A stretch of DNA of 64,000 bases from Bosea sp. PAMC 26642. Lineage in GTDB: Bacteria > Pseudomonadota > Alphaproteobacteria > Rhizobiales > Beijerinckiaceae. The stretch's first letter is position 1. Every line of letters starts with the position of its first letter. Below, in pieces: positions 18,187 to 27,121 of this stretch. The translations under genes were made by a program, and so were the position numbers. Below the pieces are notes generated by a model, which did not search any database, was not told the origin of the DNA, and saw nothing but the letters and a program-made list of their open reading frames with translations. The stretch covers positions 868,001-932,000 of the forward strand of contig NZ_CP014301.1 of NCBI RefSeq assembly GCF_001562255.1, written 5' to 3'.

Positions 18187-19185
18187 TTACTTGCAGGCGC
18201 GCATCTCGGCAGCCGCCGGCAGATAGTCGTTGCTGTAGTAGCTCTTGGGATCCTGGCCCTCGGGCAGCAGCTTGACCTCGGAGAGCAGCGCCTGCGTCCG
18301 TGTCCAGTGCGCGTCCTCGGCCTTGCCGATGAACTTAGCGCCGCCGCTGCAGAACAGGGGGGTGATGGCGGCGAGTTCGGCGGTGGCGAGCTTCACGTTC
18401 ACGTCCGGGAACAGCGTCTTGACGTGCTCGATCGCCTTGGTCGGATTGTCGAGCGCGAAGGACCAGCCCTTCAGGCTCGCCCCGATGAACTTCTTCAGGA
18501 CCTCGGGATTCTGCTTGATGAAATCGTTCGATGCGAAGATCGAGGTGGCCACGGTGGGCACGCCATGGTCGGCGAAGGGGAAGTTGCTCAATTCCGCGCC
18601 CTGCATCTCGAGCTGAATCTGATAGGCGTCAAGCGAACCGAGGATCGCATCGACCTGTCCCTGCAGCAGTGAGGGCACCATCGCGGCCACCGGCATGTTG
18701 ATCAGGGTCATGTCCGCCTCCTTCAGGCCGTTGGCCTTCAGCAGCAGCGGCAGCATGGGGCCTTGCGACGAGCCGGCGGGAACGCCGACCTTCTTGCCCT
18801 TGAGATCGGCGAGCGACTTGATGCCGGTCTTCTTGAGCGCGTTCACCGAATTGGGGTTCGACTGGTAGACCGTCGCGACGATTTTCATCGGCGCGCCCTT
18901 CGAGATCAGCTGGCTCACCGCCACCGCGTCGGCATAGGCCAGTTGAGAGCGACCGCTGGCGACCAGCTGGGCGGTGTTGCCCGAGCCGTTGCCCTGGACG
19001 ACGGTGACGTCGAGGCCGGCGGCCTTGTAGTAACCTTCACCGACCGCTGCGGCGAAGCCCGCATTGGGGCCGCCCGCCGTCCAGTTGAGCTGGAAGGTCA
19101 CAGGCGTCTGCGCGGTGGCTGCAGCCAGGCCCATCCCGGCCACGACCGCGGTGGCTGCAAGCGTCCGATTGATCCAGTGCTTCAT
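18187..19185 (-). CDS. ABC transporter substrate-binding protein (NMT1/SsuA-like)
   Basis: About 332 residues with a signal peptide (25 residues, ending ATA-Q). The body has the NMT1/THI5-like fold: 'VTFQLNWTAGGPNAGFAAAVG', 'GYYKAAGLDVTVVQGNGSG', 'LKGKKVGVPAGSSQGPM' and 'PEVLKKFIGASLKGW' (each within the first two thirds). Such proteins bind nitrogen- or sulfur-bearing organics, thiamine precursors or aromatic acids. The true start is ATG 19185; sequence upstream in the same frame is antisense-like and belongs to the permease region. A Cys near residue 283 and one near the C-terminus may pair. Confidence 0.92.
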   Translation of the reverse strand: MKHWINRTLAATAVVAGMGLAAATAQTPVTFQLNWTAGGPNAGFAAAVGEGYYKAAGLDVTVVQGNGSGNTAQLVASGRSQLAYADAVAVSQLISKGAPMKIVATVYQSNPNSVNALKKTGIKSLADLKGKKVGVPAGSSQGPMLPLLLKANGLKEADMTLINMPVAAMVPSLLQGQVDAILGSLDAYQIQLEMQGAELSNFPFADHGVPTVATSIFASNDFIKQNPEVLKKFIGASLKGWSFALDNPTKAIEHVKTLFPDVNVKLATAELAAITPLFCSGGAKFIGKAEDAHWTRTQALLSEVKLLPEGQDPKSYYSNDYLPAAAEMRACK

Positions 19186-19244
19186 GACAAATCCTCCCGT
19201 TATTGTTGTTCGATGAACCGGCTTGTCGTTTGGCCCGGCCGTGG

Positions 19245-20099
19245 TCAGCGGCGGTTCTGGCGTTGCCAAGGCGTCAACGCCCATTCGCTGAACTCGACCG
19301 CGTAGTTGATGATGACCCCGATCACCGTCAGCACCACGAGGACGGCGAAGGTGAGTTCCATGTCGAGCGTGCTGGTGCCGCGCAGCAGCACATAGCCGAG
19401 ACCCTGGTTGGCACCGACGAACTCCGCGACGATGGCCGCGGTGGCCGCGATCGTGGCCGAGGTCTTGATGCCCGAGAAGATCACCGGCAGCGCCGCCGGG
19501 AAGCGCAGATACCAGAAGGTCTGCCAGGTGCTCGCACCCATGGATTTGGTGAGATAGAGCAGCCGCTGATCGAGGATCTGAAACCCGCTGATGCTGGCGA
19601 GCAGGAGCGGAAAGAACGTCATCAGAAAGGTCAGCAGCACCTTCGATTCCATGCCGAAGCCGAGCCAGACCAGGAAGAGCGGCGCGACCGCGATCTTCGG
19701 CACCAGCTGTAGCAGCATGATTGGCGGGTAAAGCGTCTGCTTGGCGATCGGCGACAGGGCGATCAGGAGGCCCAGCGGGATCGCGAAGACGACGGTGAGG
19801 CCGAAACCCAGAACGATCTCGGTGAGCGTGACCTTCGCGTTCAGCCACAGCATCGCCGCGTCGCTGATCACGCGCTGGAAGACCGCTCCAGGCGCCGGCA
19901 GCAAATAGGCGGGGATCTGGAAGATCTGGATCGAGGCCGACCACAAACCGACGATCGCGACGAAGGTCAGCGGCGGAATCAAATTCCAGCCGATCGCCAT
20001 CAGTCGGCGCGTCGCCGGCGAACGCCGCCGGGGCGCATCGCCAAGCGTCTCGGGCATCGTGAAATCCGACGCCGCACGCGACGCCATCTGCGAAGCCAT
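19245..20099 (-). CDS. ABC transporter permease (NitT/TauT family)
   Basis: About 284 residues with six membrane segments and the permease-ATPase coupling motif region 'FPLLLASISGFQILDQ' and 'SMGASTWQTFWYLRFPAALP'. I choose ATG 20099 because a GGGAAGGAGAG ribosome site lies upstream at the right distance; ATG 20123 and a further upstream frame are open but less likely. It is the first gene of the six-gene minus operon ending in the IclR gene. The LacI-type palindrome at 20231-20246 lies in its divergent promoter region. Confidence 0.92.
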   Translation of the reverse strand: MASQMASRAASDFTMPETLGDAPRRRSPATRRLMAIGWNLIPPLTFVAIVGLWSASIQIFQIPAYLLPAPGAVFQRVISDAAMLWLNAKVTLTEIVLGFGLTVVFAIPLGLLIALSPIAKQTLYPPIMLLQLVPKIAVAPLFLVWLGFGMESKVLLTFLMTFFPLLLASISGFQILDQRLLYLTKSMGASTWQTFWYLRFPAALPVIFSGIKTSATIAATAAIVAEFVGANQGLGYVLLRGTSTLDMELTFAVLVVLTVIGVIINYAVEFSEWALTPWQRQNRR

Positions 20100-20230
20100 C
20101 TCGCAGCTCTCCTTCCCTGACATCGACGCGTATCCCGAGGGTCGCGCTTCTTTTTTGTAGCCTGGCAATCGCGCAGGCACTTCGTCCGATGTTTGAACGC
20201 TATTCCAACTTGGCAGGCGTGACAACAGAA

Positions 20231-20246
20231 ATGTATCCGCTTACAT
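20231..20246. promoter_or_regulatory. Putative LacI-family operator 1
   Basis: ATGTATCCGCTTACAT has palindromic arms (ATGTA/TACAT) around a central CG, the usual LacI-family operator shape. It lies between the divergent ABC permease and ketopantoate-reductase-like genes. A close relative lies at 22937-22952, and a LacI gene is at 24524. Inference. Confidence 0.6.
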
Positions 20247-20288
20247 TCCTTTTATGGCGGTGGGCGACAGTGACTGGAGAGAGCCGTC

Positions 20289-21224
20289 GTGAAGGATCCG
20301 CATATCGTCGTCGCCGGCGCTGGAGCGATGGGGAGCCTGTTCGGCGGACTGCTCGCCGAAAACGGGCTGCGCGTGACGCTGCTGGCGCGGCGCGAGGAGC
20401 ATGTCGCTTCCATCCGCGAGCACGGGCTGCGCATCGTCGGCGAGGGCGGCGATCGCCATGTGCCGATCGGCGCGGCGACATCGACCGCCGGGGTCTCGCC
20501 TGCCGATATCGTCTTCATCCAGAGCAAGGCGCATGCGACTCGGGCGCTCAGCGAAAGCGTCGCTGCGCTGATGGCGCCCGGCGCGATTGCCGTCAGTTTC
20601 CAGAACGGGCTCGGCAATGAGGACATCATGGCGCAGGCCATGGGCCGCGAAGCGGTGCTCGGCGGCCTGACCTCGCTGGGAGCGACGCTGGAAGCGCCGG
20701 GCATGGTGCGCAGCTATGCCACCCTGCCGACGATGATCGGCGAGATGGCGGGCGGGCTCTCGCCGCGGGCCGAGGCCATGGCCGCGCTGATGACCGCTCA
20801 CGGCCTTCCGACCTCGGCCAGCGACGACATCCTCACCGAGAAATGGCGCAAGCTGATGCTCAATGTCGCGATGTCGGCGACGAGCGGGCTGACCGGGCTG
20901 ACGATCGGCGCCGTCGCAAACCTGCCGCCTCTCGCGATCGTTGCGCGCCGGGCCATGGACGAGGCGGCGGCCGTGGCCGCGGCCTGTGGCATAAGCCTTC
21001 CGTTCGAAACGCGCTATGAGGTCTTCGACGGCATCGTGGCCAGCGGCGCGGCCCGCAACAAGACCAGCATGCGCCGCGATATCGAGGCGGGACGGCCCAG
21101 CGAGGTCGAGGCGATCTATCTCAGCGTCATCGAACGCGGGCGGGCCAAGGCCGTCCCGACACCGACACTCGAGGCTCTGGCCGCGCTGATCCTCGGGTTG
21201 GAGGCGGCACGCGGTGGAGCCTGA
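20289..21224 (+). CDS. 2-dehydropantoate 2-reductase family oxidoreductase
   Basis: A 311-residue NADP-type reductase. The N-terminal Rossmann motif is 'VVAGAGAMGSLFGGLLAENG', followed by 'QSKAHATRALSES', where PanE-family enzymes have a conserved Lys, and 'SFQNGLGNEDIM'. The C-terminal helical domain contains 'TEKWRKLMLNVAMSATSGLTG' (shortened), with the Asn and Lys that bind substrate. The start is GTG at 20289. Embedded between catabolic operons, it more likely reduces a related 2-keto acid than ketopantoate itself. It converges on the CoA-transferase gene with a 20-base gap. Confidence 0.88.
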   Translation: MKDPHIVVAGAGAMGSLFGGLLAENGLRVTLLARREEHVASIREHGLRIVGEGGDRHVPIGAATSTAGVSPADIVFIQSKAHATRALSESVAALMAPGAIAVSFQNGLGNEDIMAQAMGREAVLGGLTSLGATLEAPGMVRSYATLPTMIGEMAGGLSPRAEAMAALMTAHGLPTSASDDILTEKWRKLMLNVAMSATSGLTGLTIGAVANLPPLAIVARRAMDEAAAVAAACGISLPFETRYEVFDGIVASGAARNKTSMRRDIEAGRPSEVEAIYLSVIERGRAKAVPTPTLEALAALILGLEAARGGA

Positions 21225-21244
21225 GGTAAAAGGCTCCAGCGTTG

Positions 21245-22882
21245 TCACGCCGGCTCGGCCACGCCCTCCGGCCTCCGGGCGCTATCCTTGGCAGCCAGCA
21301 GCCGCCGCGGCCGCCGCGCCTGCGAGCCGCCGGCGAGGATATCGCGCTTCAGGCCCATCGGCTCGGCCGCGAAGAGGCGCGCATCCATCGTCTTGAGATC
21401 GGCCGCGATCGCCGGTCGGAAGGCCATATGCGCCAGGATGTCATGCTCGATCTCGACCCCTGGCGCGATTTCGCAAAGTTCGAGACCCGCCGAGCCGACG
21501 CGGAACACCGCGCGCTCCGTCACGAACACAGCCTCGCGACCCTGCTCTCGGGCGAAGCGGCCATTGTAGCAGATCTGCTCGACGTCCTGGACGAACTTGC
21601 GGCTGCGGCCCTCCTGCAGGATGCGCAGCTTGCCGTCGGTCGTCGCGATCTGCAGCCCGCCGGCGGTGAAGGTGCCGCTGAAGACGACCTTGCGCGCATT
21701 CTGGCTGATGTTCACGAAGCCCCCAATGCCGACGATCGTGTCGCCGAAGCGGCTGACATTGACATGGCCTTGGGCGTCCACCTCGGCGAAGGACAGAAAG
21801 GCGATGTCGAGCCCGCCGCCGTCATAGAAGTCGAACTGGTAAGGCTGGTCGACCATGGCGTCGTAGTTCTGCGCGGCGCCGGAATCGGGTCCCGTCAGCG
21901 GGGCGCCGCCGATGAAGCCCTGCTCGTTGGTCAGGACGATCTCGTCGAGGAAGCCCTCCTCGGCCGCCACGGCCGAAACGCCCGTCGAGATCCCGGCGCC
22001 GAGATTGCAGATCGCGCCCGGCTGGATTTCCATGGCCGCACGCCGCGCGACGATCTTGCGCTCGGTGAAGGGCAGCTTGCGCAGGCCTTCGAGCGGAACC
22101 CGCATCTCGCCAGAGTAGCTCGGGTTATAGTCGCTCCAATAGGTCTGGCGCTGGTTCTCGTCGACGACAACATAGTCCACCAGGACACCGGGGATCTTCA
22201 CCGCGCGCTGCGGAAGCGTACCCCGCCTTGCCATGCGCTTGACCTGGACGACCACCGCCGCGCCCAGCCGCCGCCCGGCCTGCGCGGAGGACAGCATCTC
22301 GCCGGGAATGGCCTCCTGCTCCATGGTGATATTGCCGTCCTCGTCGGCGCTGGTGCCGCGCAGCAGCACGATGTCGAGCGGAAACGGCTTGAAGCGCAGC
22401 CATTCCTCACCGCCGATGTCGAGCAGCTCGACCAGATCCTCACGCGCGCTGGGGCTCTGCCTCGCCCCGCGCTGGCGCGGATCGACGAAGGTGTGCAGCC
22501 CCGTCTTGGTGATCACGCCGGGCCGGCCGGCCGCAATCTCGCGCGTCATCTGCGCGATCACGCCCTGCGGCAAGGTGTAGGACTCGATCAGATCCCTCTG
22601 CGCGAGCGCGATCAGCGGGGGCGAGTCGACAAGCGCGCCCGTGATGCTGCGCTTGAGCATGCCGGGATGACGGAAGCGGGCAGCGCCCTTCAGCTTGCGG
22701 TCGCCGATGCCGACGGCATGGATGAGGCACAGGTCGCGCGGCGCGCCGGTTTCGAGAAAACGGGCCTCGACCGCTTCGAGAATGGCTTCCGGCACGCAGT
22801 GACCGCCGCCCGAGCCGCTGACGAGCACGCTGTCGCCTTGCTGGATGAGCGAGGCGGCCTCGCTGGCGCTGATCACCTTCAT
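21245..22882 (-). CDS. Acyl-CoA:carboxylate CoA-transferase, family I (propionate/acetate CoA-transferase-like)
   Basis: About 545 residues: fused alpha and beta halves of a family I CoA-transferase. The start has 'GDSVLVSGSGGGHCVPEAI' and the second half holds the catalytic Glu at about residue 320 in 'TNEQGFIGG', which forms the glutamyl-CoA intermediate. I choose ATG 22882, since GAGGAAG lies six bases upstream; ATG 22897 is possible. The last 25 residues are basic and alanine-rich. It is divergent from the SDR operon with a LacI-type site between. It probably activates the imported acid or recycles CoA from acetyl/propionyl-CoA. Confidence 0.9.
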   Translation of the reverse strand: MKVISASEAASLIQQGDSVLVSGSGGGHCVPEAILEAVEARFLETGAPRDLCLIHAVGIGDRKLKGAARFRHPGMLKRSITGALVDSPPLIALAQRDLIESYTLPQGVIAQMTREIAAGRPGVITKTGLHTFVDPRQRGARQSPSAREDLVELLDIGGEEWLRFKPFPLDIVLLRGTSADEDGNITMEQEAIPGEMLSSAQAGRRLGAAVVVQVKRMARRGTLPQRAVKIPGVLVDYVVVDENQRQTYWSDYNPSYSGEMRVPLEGLRKLPFTERKIVARRAAMEIQPGAICNLGAGISTGVSAVAAEEGFLDEIVLTNEQGFIGGAPLTGPDSGAAQNYDAMVDQPYQFDFYDGGGLDIAFLSFAEVDAQGHVNVSRFGDTIVGIGGFVNISQNARKVVFSGTFTAGGLQIATTDGKLRILQEGRSRKFVQDVEQICYNGRFAREQGREAVFVTERAVFRVGSAGLELCEIAPGVEIEHDILAHMAFRPAIAADLKTMDARLFAAEPMGLKRDILAGGSQARRPRRLLAAKDSARRPEGVAEPA

Positions 22883-22936
22883 CGGTCGCTTCCTCATGGC
22901 GTCCGGCCTCGATGCGATTGACTTTCGCCGCCGGTT

Positions 22937-22952
22937 TTGTAACCGCTTGCAT
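22937..22952. promoter_or_regulatory. Putative LacI-family operator 2
   Basis: TTGTAACCGCTTGCAT matches 13 of 16 positions of the site at 20231-20246, including the CCGCTT core. It lies between the divergent CoA-transferase and SDR genes, the second operon also encoding the LacI protein. The same stretch starts with GTAACC but has no CGAA 16 bases on, so it is not a SigF-type site. Confidence 0.6.
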
Positions 22953-23026
22953 AAAGTTGGGAGTCCTCCAGTGTCAAGTCTTGGTTCCAGATCATCGGCC
23001 GACAGCGCCCGTAGGATGGGCGGGCG

Positions 23027-23788
23027 ATGAGCCGCGTTGCGATCGTCACCGGGGCTGGCCGCGGCATCGGCCGCGCCATCGCCGACGCGCTGGTCGAGGC
23101 CGGGTTCATCGTGGCCCGCGTCAGCCTGGAAACGGCGCCCGAGGCTGGCAGCATCGCCCCCGGGACGGGCGCTTATTACAGCTGCGACGTGGCCGACCTG
23201 ACCGCCCACGTCCGATTGATCGCGCGCATCGCGGAGGATCTCGGCGAGCCGGACTGTCTGGTCAACAATGCCGGCGTCACCTCGCTGCAGCGCGGCGATC
23301 TGCTCAATCTCTCGCCGGAGAGCTACGACCGCACCCTGGCCATCAATCTGCGGGCCGGCTTCTTTTTGACCCAGGCCTTTGCAAGCCGGCGCCTGGCGAA
23401 GACCGCAATCAACGGCGACAAAGACATCGAGCCGGGCTCCATCATCTTCATCGGCTCGGCCAATGCCGAGATCCTCGGCGAGAACCGCGCTGATTACTGC
23501 GTCAGCAAGGCCGGCGTCGCGATGATGGCGAAGCTGTTCGCGGCGCGCCTGGCGGCCGATGGCATCGCCGTTTTCGAGGTGCGACCGGGCGTGATCCGCA
23601 CGGAAATGACGGCGCCGGCCGCGACCAAATACGATGCGCTGTTGGCCGGCGGCGGCATTCCCATGGGCCGCTGGGGCGAGCCGTCCGATATAGGGCGTAC
23701 GGTGGCCGCGCTCGCGACCGGGGCGATCCCCTATGCGACGGGCATCCACATCGATGTCGGGGGCGGATTGCACCTGCACCGGGTCTGA
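23027..23788 (+). CDS. SDR family 3-oxoacyl-ACP reductase-like oxidoreductase
   Basis: A 253-residue classical short-chain dehydrogenase with the cofactor motif 'TGAGRGIG' at residues 8-15, 'NNAGV' and the catalytic 'YCVSKAG' preceded by Ser in 'IFIGSANAE'. 'RPGVIRTEMT' follows. Proteins of this type are commonly annotated as 3-ketoacyl-ACP reductases but act on many small alcohols. It begins the plus-strand operon SDR, DUF4286-like, LacI, AroE-like. Tight spacing and the LacI-type site upstream suggest co-regulation with the CoA-transferase. Confidence 0.9.
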   Translation: MSRVAIVTGAGRGIGRAIADALVEAGFIVARVSLETAPEAGSIAPGTGAYYSCDVADLTAHVRLIARIAEDLGEPDCLVNNAGVTSLQRGDLLNLSPESYDRTLAINLRAGFFLTQAFASRRLAKTAINGDKDIEPGSIIFIGSANAEILGENRADYCVSKAGVAMMAKLFAARLAADGIAVFEVRPGVIRTEMTAPAATKYDALLAGGGIPMGRWGEPSDIGRTVAALATGAIPYATGIHIDVGGGLHLHRV

Positions 23789-23801
23789 GGAGAAAGACGA
23801 A

Positions 23802-24494
23802 ATGGCACTGGCAGGTAATGGCGTCCTGGCGATCTGGAACGGCATCGCCGCGGAGGCGGAAGACGACTTCATCGCCTGGCATATCGGCGAGCACATCCCC
23901 GAGCGCGTCGCCGTGCCGGGCTTCCTGCGCGGACGCCGCTATGTCGCCGAGCGCGGGACGCCGAAATACTTCAACTTCTACGAGACGGACTCGCCCGACG
24001 CGCTCGTCTCGCCGGAATACCTAGCGCGGCTCAATGCACCCTCGGACTGGACGAAGCGCGTCGTTCGGCATTTTCGCGATACCTCGCGAACGGTGTGCGC
24101 GGTCGCCGCCAGCGAGGGACTCGGCGACGGCGCCTATGTGGCGACGCTGCGGCTGGCGGCGCGCGGCGAGCGCATGGAATTTTGGAACGCGATGCGCGAG
24201 GCGGTTCTGGAACCTTTGAGACAGGCCCCGTCGATCGTGGCCGTCCATCTCCTCGAAGGGCAAGGTGGCGGTGGCACCGGCGCGACGGCGGAAAGGGCGC
24301 TGCGCGGGCAACCGGACCAGATCGCCGATTGGATCCTGCTGGTCGAGGCCGTCGATGCCGGGCCGCTGGAGGCCGTCCTGGCGGAGCACGCCTCGCAGAC
24401 GCGGCTTGCCCTGATCGCGACCGATTACGACGCGGTTCGCGATTGTGGCATCTATCGGCTGCAATACGGGCTCGCGAAACACCAGATCGCCTGA
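23802..24494 (+). CDS. DUF4286-like conserved protein, dimeric alpha-beta barrel type
   Basis: About 230 residues with a repeat-like organisation. The first half contains 'HIGEHIPERVAVPGFLRGRRY', which resembles the DUF4286/EthD-type pattern seen near aromatic and organic-acid catabolic genes. No catalytic residues are known. The start is ATG 23802 with a GAGGAGAAAG site upstream. It lies 13 bases after the SDR gene and 29 before the LacI gene. It may be a small-molecule-binding or isomerase-like accessory enzyme of the pathway; this is a guess. Confidence 0.7.
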   Translation: MALAGNGVLAIWNGIAAEAEDDFIAWHIGEHIPERVAVPGFLRGRRYVAERGTPKYFNFYETDSPDALVSPEYLARLNAPSDWTKRVVRHFRDTSRTVCAVAASEGLGDGAYVATLRLAARGERMEFWNAMREAVLEPLRQAPSIVAVHLLEGQGGGGTGATAERALRGQPDQIADWILLVEAVDAGPLEAVLAEHASQTRLALIATDYDAVRDCGIYRLQYGLAKHQIA

Positions 24495-24523
24495 GTGACA
24501 GCCCGCTGGAGGAACGGATCGCG

Positions 24524-25603
24524 ATGGCGAGGGGCAAGACCGCGCAGACCAGAACCGAGGCCGAGATCCCTCCTGCCATGCTGGAGGGGTCCCGCACGGT
24601 GGGATTGAGGGAGGTGGCGCGCGCCGCCGGCGTCTCGACGGCGACGGTCTCGCGCGCGATCAACACGCCCGACGTCGTCTCCGCGGATTTGCGCGAGCGC
24701 ATCGCCGTTGCCGTCAAAGCGCTGGGCTGGGTGCCCGATGGCGCAGCGCGCGCGCTGAGCACACGCCGCTCGCAAACCATCGGGGCGGTGTTTCCGGCCC
24801 TGTCGGTCGGCGATTTCGCCCATGCGACGCAGGCCATCCAGTCGGAGCTGTCCCTGTCGGGCTACACGCTGCTCCTCGCCTGCTCGGACTATGATTCCGA
24901 TCTCGAACTGCGGCAGGTCCGGAAATTCGTCGAGCGCGGCGTCGACGGTCTGATGCTGGTCGGCCAGGCGCATCACCCCGATCTGGCGCCGCTGCTGGCG
25001 CAACGGCAGATGCCCTTCGTCAACACCTTCGTCTACGACCCGCAGACCCACGGCACCTGCGTCGGCCCCGACAACCGCAAGGCGCTGATGATGATGACGG
25101 ATTATCTGGCCGATCTGGGCCATGTCCGCTTCGGCGTCATCGCGCAATCGACCCGCAACAACGATCGCGCCAGCGCGCGTCTCGACGGTGTGCGCGATGC
25201 CCTGTCCCTGCGCGGGCTGGCGGTGCGGCCCCAGCATTTCGCCACCGGCGAATGGTCGATCGCGGAGGGCCGCAGCCTGTTGCGTGCCCTGCTGCAGACC
25301 AATCCGAAGCCGACCGCCATCATCTGTGGCAACGCCCATCTCGCGGTCGGCGCGGTACTGGAAGCACTTGCCATGGGCCTGCGCCTGCCCGACGACCTGT
25401 CGATCGTCGGCTATGACGACATCGAAATCATGAGCCATCTCCCTGTGCCCGTGACGACCGTTCGGGTTCCCAGTGCCGAGATCGGCCGGATTGCCGCTCG
25501 GGTGCTGATTGCGCGGCTCGAAGGGCGCAGCTGCAGCGCGCCGCTGGAGGCGCAGGCCGAGCTGGTCATCCGGGCGTCCTCGGGGCCTCCCCCTGCCACG
25601 TAG
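24524..25603 (+). CDS. LacI family transcriptional regulator
   Basis: About 359 residues. The HTH is at residues 27-47 ('LREVARAAGVSTATVSRAIN'), with the hinge region 'PDGAARALSTRRSQTIG' and a periplasmic-binding-protein-like effector domain with 'RGVDGLMLVG' and 'DDLSIVGYDDIEI'. It is of the GntR-like (GntR/IdnR) branch of LacI regulators by look. It sits in the middle of the SDR operon and plausibly binds the palindromes at 20231-20246 and 22937-22952, so it may control all four transcription units around 15-26.5 kb, including its own. Confidence 0.92.
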   Translation: MARGKTAQTRTEAEIPPAMLEGSRTVGLREVARAAGVSTATVSRAINTPDVVSADLRERIAVAVKALGWVPDGAARALSTRRSQTIGAVFPALSVGDFAHATQAIQSELSLSGYTLLLACSDYDSDLELRQVRKFVERGVDGLMLVGQAHHPDLAPLLAQRQMPFVNTFVYDPQTHGTCVGPDNRKALMMMTDYLADLGHVRFGVIAQSTRNNDRASARLDGVRDALSLRGLAVRPQHFATGEWSIAEGRSLLRALLQTNPKPTAIICGNAHLAVGAVLEALAMGLRLPDDLSIVGYDDIEIMSHLPVPVTTVRVPSAEIGRIAARVLIARLEGRSCSAPLEAQAELVIRASSGPPPAT

Positions 25604-25643
25604 GGATCACCCATTCCCCGATCCCTCTCCCAGAAGGCTTGCC

Positions 25644-26471
25644 ATGACACCTCCCGTTGCCTCCGCCGTCCCGATCACGGGCGCCACGCGCCTCATCGGC
25701 TTTCTCGGCGATCCCGTCATCCACGCCAAATCGCCCCAGAATTTCAACCCGCGCCTGGCCGCGACGGGACATGACGCCGTGTTGGTGCCGATCCATCTGC
25801 GGCAGGATGAATTCGACGCCGCCATCGGCGGCGTGATGGCGATCGCCAATCTCGACGGGCTCGTTGTGACGATGCCGTTCAAGGAGCGGCTGATCGCCCG
25901 GCTCGACGAGGTCTCGGCCCGCGCCCGCGCCGTGGGGGCGGTGAATGCGGCCCGGCGACGGGCCGATGGCGCCTGGGTTGGCGATATCTTTGACGGCGTC
26001 GGCCTGGTCGGAGCCATCGAAGGCCTGGGGATGTCGCCGCGCGGGCTGAAGGTCGGGCTGATCGGCGCCGGCGGAGCCGGCGCAGCCATCGCCTTCGCCT
26101 TGGCCGAGGCCGGCGTCATCTCCCTTGCGATCCATGATCGCGACGGCGCGCGAGCCGCCGATCTCTGCCGCCGGGTTGCGGCGACCGGGCCGCTGGCGCC
26201 GGTCGCGGGGACGTTCGATGTCGGCACAATCGATCTGCTCGTCCATGCGACGCCGGTCGGCATGGCGCCCGGCGACGAGATCGCGATCGACATCGCCGGA
26301 CTGTCTGCAAACACGGCGGTCGTCGACATCGTGACAATGCCTTCGACCCCGCTGCTGCAGGCCGCGGCGGACCGCGGCTGCCGCCATGCAGGCGGCGGCG
26401 CCATGGTCGCCGCCCAGACCGTGGCAATTCTCGGCTATCTTGGCTTCGATATGACCAGAAAATTCAAATAG
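25644..26471 (+). CDS. Shikimate dehydrogenase family protein (AroE/quinate dehydrogenase-like)
   Basis: A 275-residue NAD(P) enzyme of the shikimate/quinate dehydrogenase family. 'GFLGDPVIHAKSPQNFN' matches the substrate-binding N-terminus, 'VTMPFKERL' contains the catalytic Lys, 'VGAVNAARR' and 'GDIFDGVGL' contain the Asn/Asp ligands, and 'GLIGAGGAGAAIAFAL' is the cofactor loop. The sequence departs from housekeeping AroE at several places (KSPQNF for SLSP..HN), and it is the last gene of a catabolic operon. It likely oxidises a hydroxy acid related to quinate or shikimate rather than serving aromatic biosynthesis. Confidence 0.85.
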   Translation: MTPPVASAVPITGATRLIGFLGDPVIHAKSPQNFNPRLAATGHDAVLVPIHLRQDEFDAAIGGVMAIANLDGLVVTMPFKERLIARLDEVSARARAVGAVNAARRRADGAWVGDIFDGVGLVGAIEGLGMSPRGLKVGLIGAGGAGAAIAFALAEAGVISLAIHDRDGARAADLCRRVAATGPLAPVAGTFDVGTIDLLVHATPVGMAPGDEIAIDIAGLSANTAVVDIVTMPSTPLLQAAADRGCRHAGGGAMVAAQTVAILGYLGFDMTRKFK

Positions 26472-26529
26472 CCTGCGGTCGCGTTGAGCGAACTTTGAGT
26501 GCTTAGGAACCGTAAAGGCGGCGAGGTTG

Positions 26530-26975
26530 CATCTCGGCGTCGCCTGTGACGGCCAATGTCGCTACGGGAACGTCCTTTTCCCGGCGATCGCCAGGCTATT
26601 TCGAGCGCCACGGCAAGCCTCGGGGCCCGCGAGACCTTCTCCGTCACACCTGCATCCGTGTGCGGCTGCCCGATGGCGGGCTGTTTCGCTGGCACTTCGA
26701 GAAGGACGGCGAGATCGCTAACTGGATGTCCGCGGCCGATCATCCTGGATGAGGGCGGCCTTGCGCGGATGGGCGTGCGAAAGGGTATCGGCTTCTTCTT
26801 CGAGCAGGACGTTCTCGCGGACATCGCAAGCGGCAATCTCATCCGCATCCTGGAGGACTGGACGCGCCGTCCTCCGGGCTCTGCCTCTACTACCCCGGCC
26901 GCCGAAACCTCTCGGCGGGAATGAAGGCCTTCCTGGCTCTCGCTCGCGAAATGGCGGCGCGTGGGCGTGGTCTAC
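26530..26975 (+). pseudogene. Remnant of a LysR regulator (effector domain, several frameshifts)
   Basis: Three reading frames give consecutive parts of a LysR effector domain. Frame one (to ~26750) reads 'SPGYFERHGKPRGPRDLLRH' and 'RVRLPDGGLFRWHFEKDGE'; frame two (from ~26750) reads 'KGIGFFFEQDVLADIASG' and 'RILEDWT'; frame three (from ~26880) reads 'LYYPGRRNLSAGMKAFLALA'. The HTH is missing and at least two frameshifts are present. It lies between the AroE-like gene and a tyrosine recombinase, so insertion or deletion events probably destroyed it. Confidence 0.75.
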
Positions 26976-27121
26976 CTAGCCACCCCGCTTCACCAGTGCG
27001 CTTTCGGGCTACGCGCCGGAGTTGCAAACCGGCGCTTGGCACCATCGGCAGGCCGCTCACGGCAGCCTGATCACGATGATATATTGTGCGGGTGGATGCG
27101 GCATCCTGAGGAGGATGCACT

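Noticed and set aside
21242..22921. A long open frame on the plus strand opposite the CoA-transferase
   Set aside because: Its translation is arginine- and alanine-rich with no family motif, while the minus frame has a full CoA-transferase. High GC creates such antisense frames.
22939..22966. GTAACC upstream of the CoA-transferase gene
   Set aside because: No CGAA follows at 16 bases; the sequence is better explained as part of the LacI-type palindrome.
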